Shown here piece by piece: positions 12,281 to 23,083 of a stretch of 64,000 bases of DNA (the first letter of the stretch is position 1; every line of letters starts with the position of its first letter). The notes under the pieces are model-generated. The model had not been told where the DNA came from. It saw nothing but the letters and a program-made list of their open reading frames with translations, and made no database searches. Origin of the DNA: Cenococcum geophilum 1.58 (lineage: Eukaryota; Ascomycota; Dothideomycetes; Gloniales; Gloniaceae); assembly GCA_001692895.1 (NCBI GenBank), contig KV748210.1, positions 496,001 to 560,000 of the forward strand, in the 5' to 3' direction. Both the position numbers and the translations under genes were made by a program.

Positions 12281-12500
12281 TCACTCTGCGGAGACTCTTC
12301 ACGGAGCTCTGCGGAGGCTCTGCGGAGGTTCTGCACGAAGCTCTGCACAAAGCTCTGCACGAAGCTCTGCACGAAGCTCTGCACGAGGCTCTGCACGAAG
12401 CTCTGTATACGGAGGCTCTGCACGACGGGTCTGCGTACGACGGTTCTGCGTACGACGGGTCTGCGTACGACGGGTCTGCGTACGACAGGTCTACTACGGA
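12281..12500 (+). repeat. Tandem array of 12-bp and 15-bp units (forward half)
   Basis: Repeated 12-bp units of the type GCTCTGCACGAA (and GCTCTGCGGAG variants) run from about 12290 to 12425. They are followed by about four copies of a 15-bp unit GGGTCTGCGTACGAC to about 12488. Because 12 and 15 are multiples of three, several frames on both strands stay open. Those frames encode only periodic peptides and are not called as genes. Confidence 0.85.
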
Positions 12501-12517
12501 GGCTCCATATAAAGGCT

Positions 12518-12695
12518 TTGTGCAGAGCTTCGTGTAGAGCTTCGTGCAAAGCTTCGTGCAGAGCTTCGCGCAGAGCTCCGTGCAGGGCTTCGTGTAGAGC
12601 CTCTGTACGCAAAGCTTCGTGTAGAGCCTCCGTACGTAGAGATTTGTCCAGATCATCGTATAAAGCCTTATGTAAAGCTTTTATACGCAGAGCCT
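12518..12695 (-). repeat. Inverted continuation of the 12-bp array
   Basis: The same 12-bp unit now appears in reverse complement (TTCGTGCAGAGC and variants) from about 12518 to 12690. Forward and reverse halves face each other across a short centre near 12490-12518. The block could fold into a long imperfect hairpin of roughly 150 bp per arm. The right half carries more TpA changes towards its end. Confidence 0.8.
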
Positions 12696-13160
12696 CTATA
12701 TAATATAATAATATTTAATTAAAAATATATATAACGCTATAAATATAGCTAGTACTAGACTTTATATATAGAGGCTCTACTTATAGAGGGTTTATATAAA
12801 GCTACATATATAGAGCGTTATAGTATATTAGTGCTACGTATTAGTAGAGCTTTGGTAGAGCTCCGTGCGAGGCTCCTCCTAAGCCTTGTTCCGCAGAGCT
12901 CTTGTAAGCTTTATATCTATATAATATTAGTTATCCTTAGGATATTTAGATAAAAGTGGTACCATTTTAAAGCGCTTTACAAGCTCTATTAATCTATACC
13001 AATAGAAAATTTATTTATTTAATATTGGGGGGTGCATTGCAAGTGTAAGCATATTAAGGGGATTTTGCCAAGACTATCCGGATACTATCAGCTGATAGGT
13101 CTATTATCCGAGAGGCCTATCCGGCCTATCCTCCGCAGGTCTGCAGGTCGGCCAGACCAC

Positions 13161-13449
13161 GCCAAAAGGTCGGCCCGATAGGCGAAACCTCCGCCTACTA
13201 CACAAAACCCCACCTTCCTCTCTCAACTTGACCTTACCTTCTACCTTATCTTTTCTTATATATCTATCTCAAATCTATTATAAAAATATTTTAAATACAA
13301 TAACTATTACCTTAAAGAGCTATATAAGCTATTTATAGCCTATTTTATAGCAATTTTAATAGTTTAAACTATTTATAAAGCCTATTTAAAACAAAACAAA
13401 ATCTATAAAGGTAAATAATAAGCAGTTTTTAATATAATACCAATATAAT
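13161..13449. other. AT-rich spacer
   Basis: AT-rich DNA between the inverted-repeat unit and the Copia element Z. No gene, RNA or repeat boundary was recognised. Its last five bases (13445-13449, ATAAT) are the left target duplication of Z. Confidence 0.5.
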
Positions 13450-13654
13450 TGTTGGGAATAGGGCAAATTGCCGCCATATGCGGCAAATTGCCGTCACGTG
13501 AGGCAAGTTGCCGTCACGTGTTGCCGCGGCACTAGCGTGGTAAGGAACCTTAAGTTCCTTACCCTTCCCCTTTCTTAGAAGAATATATAGAAAAGAACAA
13601 TTATTATACTATCTACGAACTATAGCTACGTGATATCCCCTTATAAGTCCAACA
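13450..13654 (+). repeat. 5' LTR of Copia Z
   Basis: 205 bp, starting TGTTGGGAATAGGG and ending GTCCAACA, with the second copy at 19243-19447. The upstream half carries repeated TTGCCG words and CACGTG palindromes; TATATAGAAAAG lies in the downstream half. Confidence 0.95.
13495..13520 (+). promoter_or_regulatory. Paired CACGTG (E-box) sites in the Copia Z LTR
   Basis: CACGTG occurs at 13495-13500 and 13515-13520, each preceded by TTGCCGT, in the likely U3 part of the LTR. In the 3' LTR the second site is kept at 19308-19313. Such palindromes are the usual target of bHLH factors (Cbf1 and Pho4 types in yeast). Use by this element is an inference. Confidence 0.4.
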
Positions 13655-16600
13655 CTAATTAGTAGTTAACTTTATAGTTATACCACAGAATAGCTAGGTT
13701 TTTACTAAGAAGAGACGAGCCACTATACTAGTGCTACTTGTGCTAGAGGAAGCTGTCTTTTAAGGTTAGAACTAGTCCTAAACCTTAAATAGAACTCTTT
13801 TACAAATCTAAGGATCTAAAGGCCAGAACTAGTCCTAAGCCTTCCCCAGATTATAGATTCTTGCGTCTATTACGTAGAATAACACGCTTTATAAGTCTTT
13901 GCGATTTAAGGCTAGAACTGGTCCTAAGCCCTATAATTGCAAATATACGTCACGAACGCGTACTAAACGACAATCCCTATACTACTAATATTCTATTCCT
14001 CCGAAGATATAACTATAGCCACTCTAAACGACTAGAGAGACTCCTTACTACTAGGGGTAGCTATATACGCGAAACTTATTAATAAAGATTAGGACGTATT
14101 TACCTTTAATATAATAACCTATACCGCAAAATAAGTTAACGGCTTTTTTCTATACCATATTCTATTCTACCGAGATAGCCACTATGCCGATTTACAGTTA
14201 TGGGAATACTTTAGGGAGGATTTTATAGGATGGACTGCCGATACCTAGGCACTTAGCAATATTAATATTATTTAGGATTTTTAAGACTCCCTCTAAAGGA
14301 ATAGGGTATATATTACTGAGGACGGTAACCTAATTGCTAGTAATATTTACGCCGTTCTTACTAGTATAGAAGAACTAGTATAAACGGAAGCTAAGATTAT
14401 ACGTTAACTATAGAAACCTAAAACTAACCTATATTCTTTGGAAGGCAACTTTAATTTAAAACGAAACCCCTAGAACGCTACTCTCCTACCTAAAGGTGCT
14501 CTCCTACCTAGAGGTGCTCTTCCTCTACCTTTACTATTTTTAACTCCTCTATCCCAGCCAACCGATAAGCCTTTATCTTAAGAAGTCACGAATCTAATAA
14601 AGGTATATTTAGACGAAGAGAAGAAGTTTAGAGGAGAATTGTACGATATGCTCGGAGTAAAACTATAGGTCTTTTATAACTGCTACAATAAGGTTAGAAT
14701 TTAACGCCACTAGTTCTATTATGCTTTCTCTATTATATTAAAGGGACAGGCGGCAACGTTCTATTACAACTATATCGCAGGTAAAAACTATAGCTTTAAT
14801 GTAATGCTTTAGCTTATTAGAGCCTACTTTAAAACTAATAAGAACCGCTAACTCTATATATCCGAATGGCGGAAGACTATATTCTAGAGAGTTATTGCTT
14901 TTAACCTAATAATGACTTACCTAGAGTGTCTTTAACTACTCTTTAATAAACTTTAGAAAATCTAATATAGTTTTACTAAAACTTACCAAAATAAGAACAG
15001 TCTAAGGGACTAGGTTATCTTAGCATGCCGTAGCGTTCCTAAGTGTAACTTGGCGCTATATAAACCTACAGATACGTTTAAAGAAGTATATGCCAAGCTA
15101 CGCTCTGCCGTAGGTACTGCGATACGAATATAAGAATCTTAATAGCTCTATACCAAAAGCCTTACTTAAATAAGCGTTCCTAACTAATATGATTATAACT
15201 AGACTAATTGAATATATAGCGGCCGTGGTAGGGAATACGGCAAAGGGTACGATTAACGTCAACTATAAGGTAATTATGGAGGTCCTCGTGGAGGTTTATT
15301 TCGAAGTAATTGCCAGAAAAAGTGCTACGTTTGTAAGAAGCCAAATTGCTAGTTAACTAGACACTCCCTTAATAAGCGAAAAGAGGCATATAATAAGTTC
15401 CGTTAAAGTGCAAGAAACGTTAGAAATTATAAGGTTACTGTAGCCTACTTTTAAAGCTTCCTAGTTTAATATAAAGGTATAAAAGACCTTAAGGGTAAGG
15501 TTAATAAGACCGAATAGCTCCTTATAGATATAGATATTGAGGACTACTCTCCCAACTAATACTTTACTAAGTATGGTAAGGTAAATGGCATATAAACCGT
15601 CGCTATCCTTAATAACTAATCTACGTTCCATTCTGTTATAAAGTTAGATATCTTTAATAAGTTAAAGGAAAGTTCCGCGTTCTCCTTTAACGACAGATAC
15701 TCGGCGAACGTCTTTTATAGTATTATGCCAGATACTGGAGCCATAGGAGTATCTATAGTAGGAGAACCTTAAGTTCGAGCTCTTTAGTAGCTTAATAGCT
15801 CTGTTTAAATTAACCAATTAACGGCAGGCTAATATATAATTCGCTTCGGTAAGGGTACTATAATCTCTTTTAGCATAATTAAGGTCCAAACCCTATTAGG
15901 ATGTATTACCTTCCACGTTATTCCCGCGAATACCCTATTCTTATTCTGTATCTAAGATATAGATAAATTAGGCGTTAAGCTCGATAACCTTAAGAATATA
16001 CTCATTTAGGGAGACAATTGGGTGCCCGTTATACGCAAGTAGGGTTACCCTTAGTTGCTCCTCTAATAACTAGATAGGAGCGTTGCTTAAAGTTATTTAA
16101 CCGAGTCAGAGCTACGTTAACTACACCGTCGTTTTAGCCACCTATCCATTTACTAACTGCTTAGGGTTCTTTAACGAGTAGGTTATAAAGTTAAGGTTAA
16201 GGCAATTGAGTATCTTATAAAGTACTACTATTACTACCAAATAAACTAGAAGTCCCCTGGCCGATTTAAGTTCACCCTTAAAGATAACTATAACTTTAAC
16301 TTCTGTATTATTATTAATGTTATATATCTTAACGGTAAGCCAGTCCTCTAAGCTATTAACTTATTAACCTTCTTCTAAGCCGCACGTTTCTTAAGGGATA
16401 TATTAGCTAGAAACGCATAGGATACCCTTTAGTTATGCTAGATTGATGTCTACCTAGGACCCCCTAATTAAATTATTTATAACGCAGAAAAGAACTTCTT
16501 ATCTACGGAGTTTTAATAATAGGTAAAAGCAATAGCAATTAAGGTTAAGGAAGTCCCTATTAAGGCACATAATAGTATTAAAAAAGTAGAGCGATACCAT

Positions 16601-18931
16601 ACGCCATTACGCCAAGCATATAAGATTATTTCTTTAGAACTAGAAAACGCTAGCAAAGAAATTATCTTACAGATAGCTGTTAAGGCCGTTAACAATTCCG
16701 CTGGCCCAGATGGGCTCATACCTACGTTGCTAGTCTTTAGCGCCTACCCTCAAATAACTAACAATTCTCTACTATCTCCCTCTATTATATAATAAGCTAA
16801 GGCTATTCACAAAGCAACGAAGGAGGTACGACGTCTATACGCTACGCGCTAGGTTAATAACGTACTAGGAATAAGAAATGGCCCAAACACCTCAACTACG
16901 CTTAATCTGCCACTCCAATCTAAAGTACAGGTATAGTGTGAAAAGGGAGGATGGTCAGGCCCATATAAACTTATTACAATTAATGGTTAAACTTATACTC
17001 TTTAGATGCCCTATAGACCTACTTAATTCCGTTTAACTATTATTAGGCCCTACTATAAAGATAACAGTTCTAAGCCTTTACAGGATGCCCTAGAAGATGC
17101 CCTAGAAGATGCCCTAGAGGAGAACCATAATTAACGTGCCCTAGAAGGCAACTGTAATCCTAATATAATTATAGTAGACGTGCCATAACTACGACGCGGT
17201 AGAGGTCGCCTAAAGGGATCATAAAATTGCTAACATCTTATTGATTTTAAAGAGCAATTCGTTGCTGCTATTAAGAATAAAGTTAAGTTATTAATGGCCT
17301 TTATAACAGCTAAAGAGAAGGCTGACTTTAAGCTCGTAAAATAGCTTTAAAAGGAAGGTCGTATTATAACCCCAGGAGCTCCTTTCTAAGCATCCGATAA
17401 GCAGGAGATCGACAGTCTTATCGCAAGAGGAGTCTTTAAATTTAAGAAATATAACCCTACTAAGTTTAATAGAGTTCGCATCTTTAAGTTAAGAATAGTT
17501 AATAAGATCAAGGGCAAAGCTACTAACGCCCTATTTAAGAAATTAAGGCTTATTATCTAAGGTTATAACGATAATAGTAAAGAGATAATTTTTATACAAT
17601 CTCCTATAATTTAACGAGCTAGTCAGCGAGTTATTATTATATTAGCTCCCTCCTTAATAAAGAATAGAATGGCAGTTTATTTGCGAGATATTACTTAAGC
17701 CTATACCCAATTAGAGACGCACCTTTAGCGCTTAATATTGGCATACCTTCTAGAGTAAATTCGCTACTAGTATCCTAAAGACATGATCATAGTTATGCTT
17801 AAGCCATTATATAGAATCGCAGAGGCAGGAACTCACTAATGGGCTACCTATAGCAAGCACTATAAAGAGAAGCTTTTAATGACTACTTTTACATTTAATC
17901 CCTGCTTCCTTATTATAACTATAGGAACCCTATTTAGAATCGTTGGTATACAAACTAATGATATAATTATCTTAGGAGACGACCAATTCTCAGCTTTTAA
18001 AGAGGATAAGCTTATAAAGGTAAATCTTATAATAAAGCCAAAGGAAAAGCTTAACTTAACAACACTATTACTCTTTAATAGATGCATCCTCTCCCTAAAC
18101 AAGGATTCCATTACTTTACGCCAGAAGGGTTAAGGTAAGAAGATCGACGTTATTAACGTTAATTCCCTAAAGTAAGGATATGTGGAGTAACGCGCTTACG
18201 GAGCTTATGTTGCTTCTATCTATCAACCTAAGGCTTTATTTAATCTCTCCGTTGCCGCCTAATACTAGGAACCAACTAAGGACAACGTTCTTGCCCTAAA
18301 TAAACGTCTTTTCTGGCAAATGAACTATCTCGATTAGGGACTACTCTACGTACCTATTGATTTTCCTACTGCCAAGCTCTTTATATTTATTGATGGATTG
18401 TTTATAAATAATAAAGATTTTAGCTCCTAGTTAGGATATAAGATTATTATTATAAACGAATTTACTGGAGAGAATAACTTTATAATCTATAGTAATCTTA
18501 TCTATTAGAGCTTAACTAAGAGCAAGCGCGTTACCTAAAGTATTTTAGCGTTAGAGATATACAGAATAGTTAGCGGAGTTAATATAGTAATTACAATTAG
18601 AACTACCCTTAAGATAATTATAGATTAACTTAAAATTCCCGCTATTTCTATAATCGTATGCACCGACTTATACTCCCTCTATAAGTATTTAGTTAAGCTT
18701 AGTACTATAAAGGAGAAGCGTCTTATAATCGATATTATGGCACTTTAGCAATTCTACAAGCGTTAAGAACTCTTCGAGATTTAATAGATTAATAGCTAAG
18801 ATAACCTAGTAAATGTAATAATAAAGGTAAACCCAAATAAGGCACTAGAGACATTTATTAATACAAATACTCTACATATATAAGTTAAAGGTTAGGTTAA
18901 GAGGGAAATTTAGAGAAGTTAAGATCTTATA

Positions 18932-18976
18932 GAACTTCGACCGCCGGTTAAAGTTATCTAATTAATTAGATTCTTG
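18932..18976 (+). repeat. Palindromic box shared with Gypsy Y
   Basis: A near-palindrome at 18933-18955 with core ACCGCCGGTTAAAGTT, followed by ATCTAATTA and AGATTCT. The same box in the same sense (minus strand there) occurs in Gypsy Y at 38358-38314. In both it lies between the end of the coding part and the 3' LTR. Confidence 0.75.
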
Positions 18977-19054
18977 CCAAGAGCGCCGCGCCTAATCAAT
19001 TCGGGTGGCGGTATAGAGTTCTACCGACGCCATTTATTAATCTAGCCAATCAGG

Positions 19055-19135
19055 ATTTTCCATACCCGGCATAAAAAATCGCCATTGGCTCGCTTACTAC
19101 TAGCGCCTCGGCGGCCCACTCGTCTTTACGTTAAC
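19055..19135 (+). repeat. Palindrome and flank shared with an LTR fragment at 58.07-58.24 kb
   Basis: A 25-bp near-palindrome (19055-19079, core ACCCGGCAT) is followed by CGCCATTGGCTCGCTTA and a TAGCGCC..GCGGCCC stretch. The reverse complement of the same run is found at about 58083-58160. Here it lies in the 3' untranslated part of Copia Z. Confidence 0.75.
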
Positions 19136-19242
19136 CCCCTAACACCCTTCCTTTTTTCCTTCTTCCCCTTAGCTTTGTACTTTTGTATAGTAGCAATCTA
19201 TAGGTGTTTATAGATGGCAACTATAAAAAGAAGAGTTGCTAG

Positions 19243-19447
19243 TGTTGGGAATAGGGTAAATTGCCGCCATATGCGGCAAATTACCGTCACGTAAGGCAAG
19301 TTGCCGTCACGTGTTGCCGCGGCACTAGCGTGGTAAGGAACCTTAAGTTCCTTACCCTTCCCCTTTCTTGGAAGAATATATAGAAAAGAACAATCATTAT
19401 ACTATCTACGAACCGTAGCTACGTAATATCCCCTTGTGAGTCTAACA
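19243..19447 (+). repeat. 3' LTR of Copia Z
   Basis: 205 bp, same length as the 5' copy, preceded by a purine-rich AAAAAGAAGAG (polypurine tract) about 8 bp upstream and followed by the ATAAT duplication. I count 11 differences from the 5' LTR, all transitions. Confidence 0.95.
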
Positions 19448-19452
19448 ATAAT

Positions 19453-19861
19453 AATATAATATATTTAACTATAGAAGTGTTTTCTATTAGTATAATATTT
19501 AATTTAATTTAAAGAATTTAGCTATATAAGGTAAATAAATAAGCGTATTTGGTCTATAATATATTATTAATATATTTATAACTAGTTACAACCCTATTTT
19601 AGCTTTTTTTTTACTATTATAGCTATATATAATTGAAATATATTAAGAATTATTATTAAATATAATTTTAATAGTTTAAGCTACTTTATTATTATTAAAA
19701 CTATATATTTTTATATATATAAATAATGCTTAAATATATTTTATATAATTATTATTATATACTAGCTTCTTTTACTTTTAATTAAGAAATTTTTTTAACT
19801 ACTTTATTTTTAATTTAAGGTCTATTTTATAAAATTTAAGACTTTAATTTTATTAACTTAT
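19453..19861. other. AT-rich spacer between Copia Z and the LINE
   Basis: Very AT-rich DNA with no recognisable gene or repeat. It ends at the 15-bp left target duplication of the LINE (19862-19876). Confidence 0.5.
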
Positions 19862-22069
19862 TTATATAAGTTTATAGATAAGGGAGCTCTTGCTACACCT
19901 GGCCCAAAAAGACTAAAACCAACCAAAAAGAACCCTAAAAAACACCTAGAGAATCCCCCTAAGATGTATGCATCGCAGGGGAGGCACACGTCGACCGACG
20001 GTGGCTCGCACTCGCGCGCAACCGCCAGATCTACGCCTAATAACGGCCCTCCACAACAAAGACGGGCGAATACCACACCATAAAGCGGAAACACCTCTAT
20101 TAAAAAGGCATCTAACAAAATATAAAGCCTACTAGATGCGTCTAGTATCCAGAATTATAGGGGAGTAACTATTAGCCATAACGAACTAATATAGCTAGTA
20201 GAATGTCTAGCGAACCTTAGGCGCCCCTCTAGTAAACCCTTAATTAAATCCTCTAACGGTTAAGTAAAATTAAAAATAAATAAAACCCCCTTTTACCGGC
20301 GAACCATACCTAGGCCGCTATAGCCGCGCTTTTACAGTATAGGGAACCTACCCCCTTTAAGATAATAATTAGGTATATAATTATAATATAACTAAATATA
20401 AAAAAAGTAGAGGGGCTTAGGGGATAATTAGAAATAGAAGTCCTTATAAAGATTTGTAAAGAGGTTTATAATATAATTATAGTCCAATACCTTAGGAGCG
20501 GAAATATTAGAGTTACCCTAAAGAACTAATAGGCAAAGGAATAAGCCGTAAGGGTAGGGGACAGGCTAGGAGAATGTATTAGCATAAAAGTGCTTTATAA
20601 AGACTACCTAGTTAAAGTCCTAGCGGTTCCTATAAGCCTTAGGGTAAAAAAGAAACGCTAGGCGGACAATATAGCAACTATATAGGAGATAGTAAAATAT
20701 ATAGAACGCCTTATACCAGGCCTTGAGATTACCCAAATTTAATAGCTTTAATAGGAAAATGTAAACTAAGTAAATAATAAGAATAGTGAGAGGATATAAG
20801 GGTCGCTAAAGACTTGCTAGGGAGACGCCGGTCGAATGTATAGCTCCCTTATTATCAGAATATATATACTAGGAATGCAAAAACTCCTTATCTAAAAAGG
20901 AATAATTATAAATGGCCTTATATATAACGTAAGGCTCTATAATCACAGACTACGCCTAAAATAATACTACCGCTATATATAATAGGGATACACCTAACCC
21001 ATATGCGCAGTATAGGTGTGCTACGGCCACTATATAGGCCCCTATAATATAAGACACTGCTTAAATTAAGACTAAATAAAATACGTAAACTGCCACTAAA
21101 GCATATATAAGGCGTGGGAGAGAGAAGACTGCATTAAATACAGGAGGTGGAAGGTAAGGGCTTAACAGCTACGGGAATAACTGCACGCTAGGTTATATAA
21201 ATGGAAACAACAGGCAATAAGCTAGGGGGACGTAGGTGCCTTCTTAGCGTTTCCTACCTTTAGTACTAGGGGGCTAGGCTAGCCATCCTAAGCCTTAACG
21301 GGCTAGAAGTGGCGCCGCGTAATATTGCCAAACTATATAGGGATATAAGGGTTATAGGGGACATAAGGAAGAGTACGCCCTATAGGAAGACCCCTATAGA
21401 TAGCTATAGCAAGCTTAAGACCAGGACAATTAAGAATTAGATTTAACGCGGCAAATATAATATTTATAGCCAACCTATAAAGGGCATATAGCCAGCTAGT
21501 AAGAACAGGGGAGGAACTAGAGATAATAACAGATTTAGATATAGAAGCGCTAGTAGGAATATAAGATATGGGAATAGAAAGCTCTATATAAAATAAGTAG
21601 TAACTAGGGTATAGATATAAGAGATAGAAGTTCTAAACATCCTAGAGAAAATAGAAATAGAAGAAGCGAGGAATAAAGAAGAGGCAAAGGACCCTCGCCA
21701 GGGGTCCGCCACCTATCCATTATATAGTATAACTGCGGCAACACAAACCACCATCTCGTAAGGCCTTTATTAGATAGTCTAGACCTAGAGAAACACTATA
21801 TCCTTGCTATATAAGAGCCGTACTATAATACCTATATATAATTAATATACTGCCCCTAAGGATTCCAGCTCCTATACGAACCAAAAGCAGCTACATGCGT
21901 ATACTTTATAATTAGCAAGGCTATTAGCCTATCCTTATAGTTATAGCAGGTAGTTAACCTAGATATTATAGTTATAACAATCCAGATATATAGGGGACTG
22001 GTATAAATTATTAATATATATAACCCTAGGGTTAAAGGGGTCCCATAAATAGAGAATATTATATTAGTA

Positions 22070-23083
22070 GTAGTAACTCTTTAATTAACGTCTGATACGG
22101 ATCCTACTGGCCCACGCAGACTACTCCGTCATAGGGGGAAAACTTATAATTTACATGAAGAAAACCCTGCAGTTGGGGGAAGGAAAAACCCTATAAGCCA
22201 CCTCAGTCGGATAAAAAACCCCAAATTGCCATATTTGCACGTAGTGCGGCCCTACAGGCCTACAGCTACGTCCTCCTCCTTGGATGTTTTGAACTCCTTA
22301 GGAACCACTGCTTCCTTCTCTAGCTTATCCCAGCTGGGGTTCACTACGTCCCAGCTAGGCCTTGCCAATTGATTGCTATACTTATTGTTTCCCATATCTT
22401 GGCCATCCCCTATATGCTATCTCTTGTCTAACTATTGCTATATACGCCATACCTCTCCCCCCTAGGGCCTATCGAAGGCGTAAGGGGAATTTATCTATAA
22501 ACTACTACTATACCAAAAGGCGAGCGGGACGTGTGTGTATATGCCTGGGTATCTTTTGTGCCTAGGCCCTAGTTGCTAGGCCCTCACTAAGGGTCACCAC
22601 TCCTTAAGAGGAGATAGGAAAACCGTACGGTGTTGTCCAGGCTGCCAGGTAGTATTTGATAGTTGATGGCGAGTGACCGCATGCTCCGCGGGCGATCGCT
22701 CTGGGGGTTAGAAGGGGCCGTATATTTGCTTATTTTTGTCTGTTCGCGTTCGCTCGTACGTTAATATAAGAGGTTATCGATGCTTTCTGTTGGGGGTCGG
22801 GGGATGCTATTGAATGCTGTGCATCTATGTTGGATCGTACAGGTGCCTTAATAGGAGGATAGTGTAGTAGCTGTTATTGTAAGGGGTATCAACGGTGGTG
22901 GTTTTCGAGATCTCACCATCCCATGTAAAAACTTTTCACCACCGCCCACAATACTCGCAACCACCTCCACCACGTCGTATCGCACGCTGTGCGACGTCTC
23001 TGCGTTGGCTCTAAGTCTGAACTTCGAAGACTTAGGTTTATAGCCGTCACCACGTATAGGTGCAGAGTCCGTTTTCGACGACT
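22070..23083 (-). mobile_element. LINE-derived insertion, nearly free of RIP, inside the LINE
   Basis: 1,014 bp flanked by a perfect 17-bp duplication AGAATATTATATTAGTA (22053-22069 and 23084-23100); the host LINE frame resumes cleanly after it. Read on the minus strand, its last 110 bp match the host LINE's 3' untranslated region: both carry GGAGTAGTC.GCGT.GGCC, then GGATCCG and GACGTTAA, and end in a simple repeat (TAC here, AAT there). A 48-residue C-terminal frame upstream (22252-22395) shares AVVPKE-K with the host LINE at about 26.23-26.26 kb. The 5' half (22600-23083) is GC-richer and unrecognised. It is either a truncated or internally deleted LINE copy or a non-autonomous element using the LINE's tail. 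It seems to have landed after the host was mutated. Confidence 0.8.
22252..22395 (-). pseudogene. C-terminal fragment of a LINE ORF2 within the insertion
   Basis: A 47-codon frame plus stop, starting at an in-frame ATG, with a stop 22-24 bp upstream of that ATG. It holds the words NQLARPSWD, NPSWDKLEKE and AVVPKEFKTSK. The last resembles AVVVPKE-K in the host LINE shortly before its 3' untranslated region, so this is most simply the tail of a related ORF2 rather than a free-standing gene. Confidence 0.55.

Larger units (their letters stand above)
12248..12757 (+). repeat. Direct repeat flanking the array
   Basis: A 24-25-bp word beginning CGCTATAAATAT and ending GCTAGTACTAG occurs at about 12248-12272 and again at about 12732-12757, with one or two differences. 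The two copies lie on either side of the tandem array, so the array block may have been inserted or duplicated between them. Confidence 0.6.
12101..13160. mobile_element. Unclassified unit with terminal inverted repeats and an internal inverted array (MITE-like)
   Basis: A perfect 17-bp inverted pair at 12107-12123 and 13127-13143 (CAGACCTGCGGAGGATA and its complement) bounds about 1 kb. Inside both ends are several TATCC/GGATA words, for example GGATAATATCCGGAT on the left and CTATTATCCGAG on the right, as in the subterminal repeats of cut-and-paste DNA transposons. CAGGTCGG follows or precedes each arm in direct orientation. No transposase frame is visible, and no target duplication could be settled, so the true ends may lie a little outside. 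The left half and both ends look free of RIP; 12700-13060 is AT-rich. It could be a non-autonomous DNA transposon or two nested repeats. Confidence 0.45.
13450..19447 (+). mobile_element. Ty1/Copia LTR retrotransposon Z, fossil, both ends present
   Basis: Two 205-bp LTRs, each TG...CA, at 13450-13654 and 19243-19447 are flanked by a perfect 5-bp duplication ATAAT (13445-13449 and 19448-19452). The order on the plus strand is Copia-like: gag about 13.9-15.5 kb with a knuckle-like region near 15.3 kb, an aspartic protease with a DTGA motif near 15.73 kb, an integrase zinc-binding region near 16.12-16.2 kb and core from 16.25 kb, then reverse transcriptase and RNase H about 17.2-18.85 kb. The coding part is broken by many stops throughout. 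The LTRs are about 95% alike and differ only by transitions, so it was probably young when RIP struck; divergence cannot be used as a clock. Confidence 0.93.

Noticed and set aside
12240-12703. Five overlapping open frames of 61-138 codons on both strands
   Set aside because: They exist because 12- and 15-bp tandem units are multiples of three, so frames stay open in the array. The peptides are simple repeats with no domain.
17860-18133. Paired 83- and 84-codon frames on opposite strands
   Set aside because: The plus-strand one is a surviving piece of Copia Z reverse transcriptase and the other its shadow; neither is a separate gene.
19858-20118. 86-codon minus-strand frame
   Set aside because: Antisense shadow of the lightly mutated start of the LINE ORF1; it also crosses the LINE's target duplication.
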